Source: an uncultured Ignavibacteriota bacterium
Lineage (GTDB): Bacteria > Bacteroidota > Ignavibacteria > Tepidaquicellales > Tepidaquicellaceae
Assembly: GCA_937915485.1 (NCBI GenBank)
Contig: CALGII010000330.1
Location: forward strand, 1 to 8,045
Direction of reading: 5' to 3'
DNA length: 8,045 nt
Below are positions 7,741 to 8,045 of this stretch, piece after piece. The notes under the pieces are model-generated. The model was not told where the DNA came from and searched no databases. It worked only from the letters and a program-made list of their open reading frames with translations. Each line of letters starts with the position of its first letter. The first letter of the stretch is position 1. A program made the translations under genes and the position numbers.

Positions 7741-7760
7741 AATGATACCATAGTATCATT
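7741..7760. promoter_or_regulatory. AATGATAC-N4-GTATCATT dyad
   Basis: Two perfect 8-bp arms, AATGATAC (7741-7748) and GTATCATT (7753-7760), are separated by CATA. This is the cleanest copy of the dyad seen in degenerate form at 7558-7577 and 7589-7609. The same outward order and similar spacing also appear in the TGATAAC dyad at 7347-7363. It is a likely operator for a dimeric regulator. Confidence 0.65.
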
Positions 7761-7878
7761 GATTTGTCCTGTCAGGTATAAGTAAAAGAACAGGTAAAAG
7801 ATTTTTAAACGACAAAATTAAAGAACGAATCTTACAATACAAATATAATAAAATAAATCAAACGAGCGTAAATAAATG

Positions 7879-7936
7879 ACCGCAAAGGCTGATAAAGCCT
7901 TGATAAACACGGGAGTTAAAAAATATTATTTGCGGT
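7879..7936. other. Nested inverted repeat, possible structured RNA or operator
   Basis: ACCGCAAA (7879-7886) and TTTGCGGT (7929-7936) are perfect 8-bp arms 42 bases apart. Inside, AAGGCT (7885-7890) and AGCCTT (7896-7901) form a small hairpin with loop GATAA that competes for two bases of the outer arm. TGATAAA is repeated at 7890-7896 and 7901-7907, 11 bp apart. I do not recognise a known riboswitch fold. Confidence 0.3.
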
Positions 7937-7992
7937 TTCGGGGATAGGAAATGAGTAGAAGGATAGAGCATGAATACACAAACAGTTCAATT

Positions 7993-8021
7993 TTGACGAA
8001 AAACGCGCATAAATAAATTTT
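7993..8021 (+). promoter_or_regulatory. Candidate Bacteroidota-type promoter
   Basis: TTG (7993-7995, within TTTTG) and TAAATTTT (8014-8021) are 18 bases apart. This is close to the Bacteroidota housekeeping pattern TTG-N19-TAnnTTTG, with one mismatch in the -7 element. The first ATG after it is at 8025 and stays open to the window end (MEFIRVF), which would imply a very short leader or leaderless transcript. The gene, if real, lies outside the window. Confidence 0.25.
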
Positions 8022-8045
8022 TCTATGGAATTCATAAGGGTGTTT

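Larger units (their letters stand above)
6981..8045. other. About 1 kb AT-rich region without a supported gene
   Basis: No reading frame here has convincing length or recognisable sequence on either strand; stops are dense in all six frames. The left part (6981-7340) would hold the kinase promoter and leader, but I find no strong promoter pair on the minus strand. The rest is dominated by short repeats with a TGATA/TATCA core, described in the separate entries. Isolated further copies sit at 7132-7138 and 7164-7170 (TATGATA/TATCATA), 7415-7420 and 7474-7479. Confidence 0.7.

Noticed and set aside
7347..7760. CRISPR array
   Set aside because: The repeats are 7-10 bases long, alternate in orientation and have no uniform 30-40 base spacers.
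7951..8016. 21-codon + strand frame beginning MSRRIEHEY
   Set aside because: The purine-rich stretch is too close to the ATG to serve as a ribosome binding site, and the length is expected by chance.
7905..8045. Minus-strand frames open from the right edge for about 40 codons
   Set aside because: Two different frames are open for similar lengths, which fits chance, and neither has a recognisable sequence.

Overview
The window looks like a bacterial chromosome segment with moderate GC in the genes and AT-rich spacers. Neither long gene has a clear Shine-Dalgarno sequence before its start. The protein style (a giant PAS-rich hybrid kinase, Lys/Glu/Ile-rich linkers) and one TTG-N18-TAnnTTT-like promoter candidate suggest the Bacteroidota / Ignavibacteriota / Chlorobi side of the tree. 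That placement is an inference with low confidence.

Layout, left to right. (1) Positions about 55-108 carry a tRNA-like 3' half on the + strand, with no matching 5' half in the window. It looks like a tRNA-Thr(UGU) remnant. (2) Positions 150-1217 (minus) encode a 355-residue membrane protein whose N-terminal half resembles the YciB/IspZ septation protein and whose C-terminal half is a Nudix hydrolase. (3) A 156-bp spacer holds a hairpin just downstream of the large gene and a small set of CGGATTA repeats. (4) Positions 1374-6980 (minus) encode an 1868-residue hybrid sensor histidine kinase: an extracytoplasmic sensor between two membrane segments, nine PAS modules, HisKA, HATPase_c and a C-terminal receiver. 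(5) Positions 6981-8045 contain no convincing gene but are rich in short repeats built on a TGATA/TATCA core.

The two genes share a strand, but the hairpin and 156-bp gap between them argue for separate transcripts. The kinase has no separate response regulator or DNA-binding output here, so its partner must lie elsewhere. The most unusual part is the right-hand kilobase. An alternating TGATAAC/GTTATCA array (7347-7459) includes a hairpin followed by nine T. Further right are seven exact copies of AATGATAC/GTATCATT within 191 bp (7570-7760), some arranged as dyads and some as direct repeats at helical spacing. This looks like a multi-site protein-binding region (operator, iteron-like or partition-like), an attenuator, or both. 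No gene in the window explains it.
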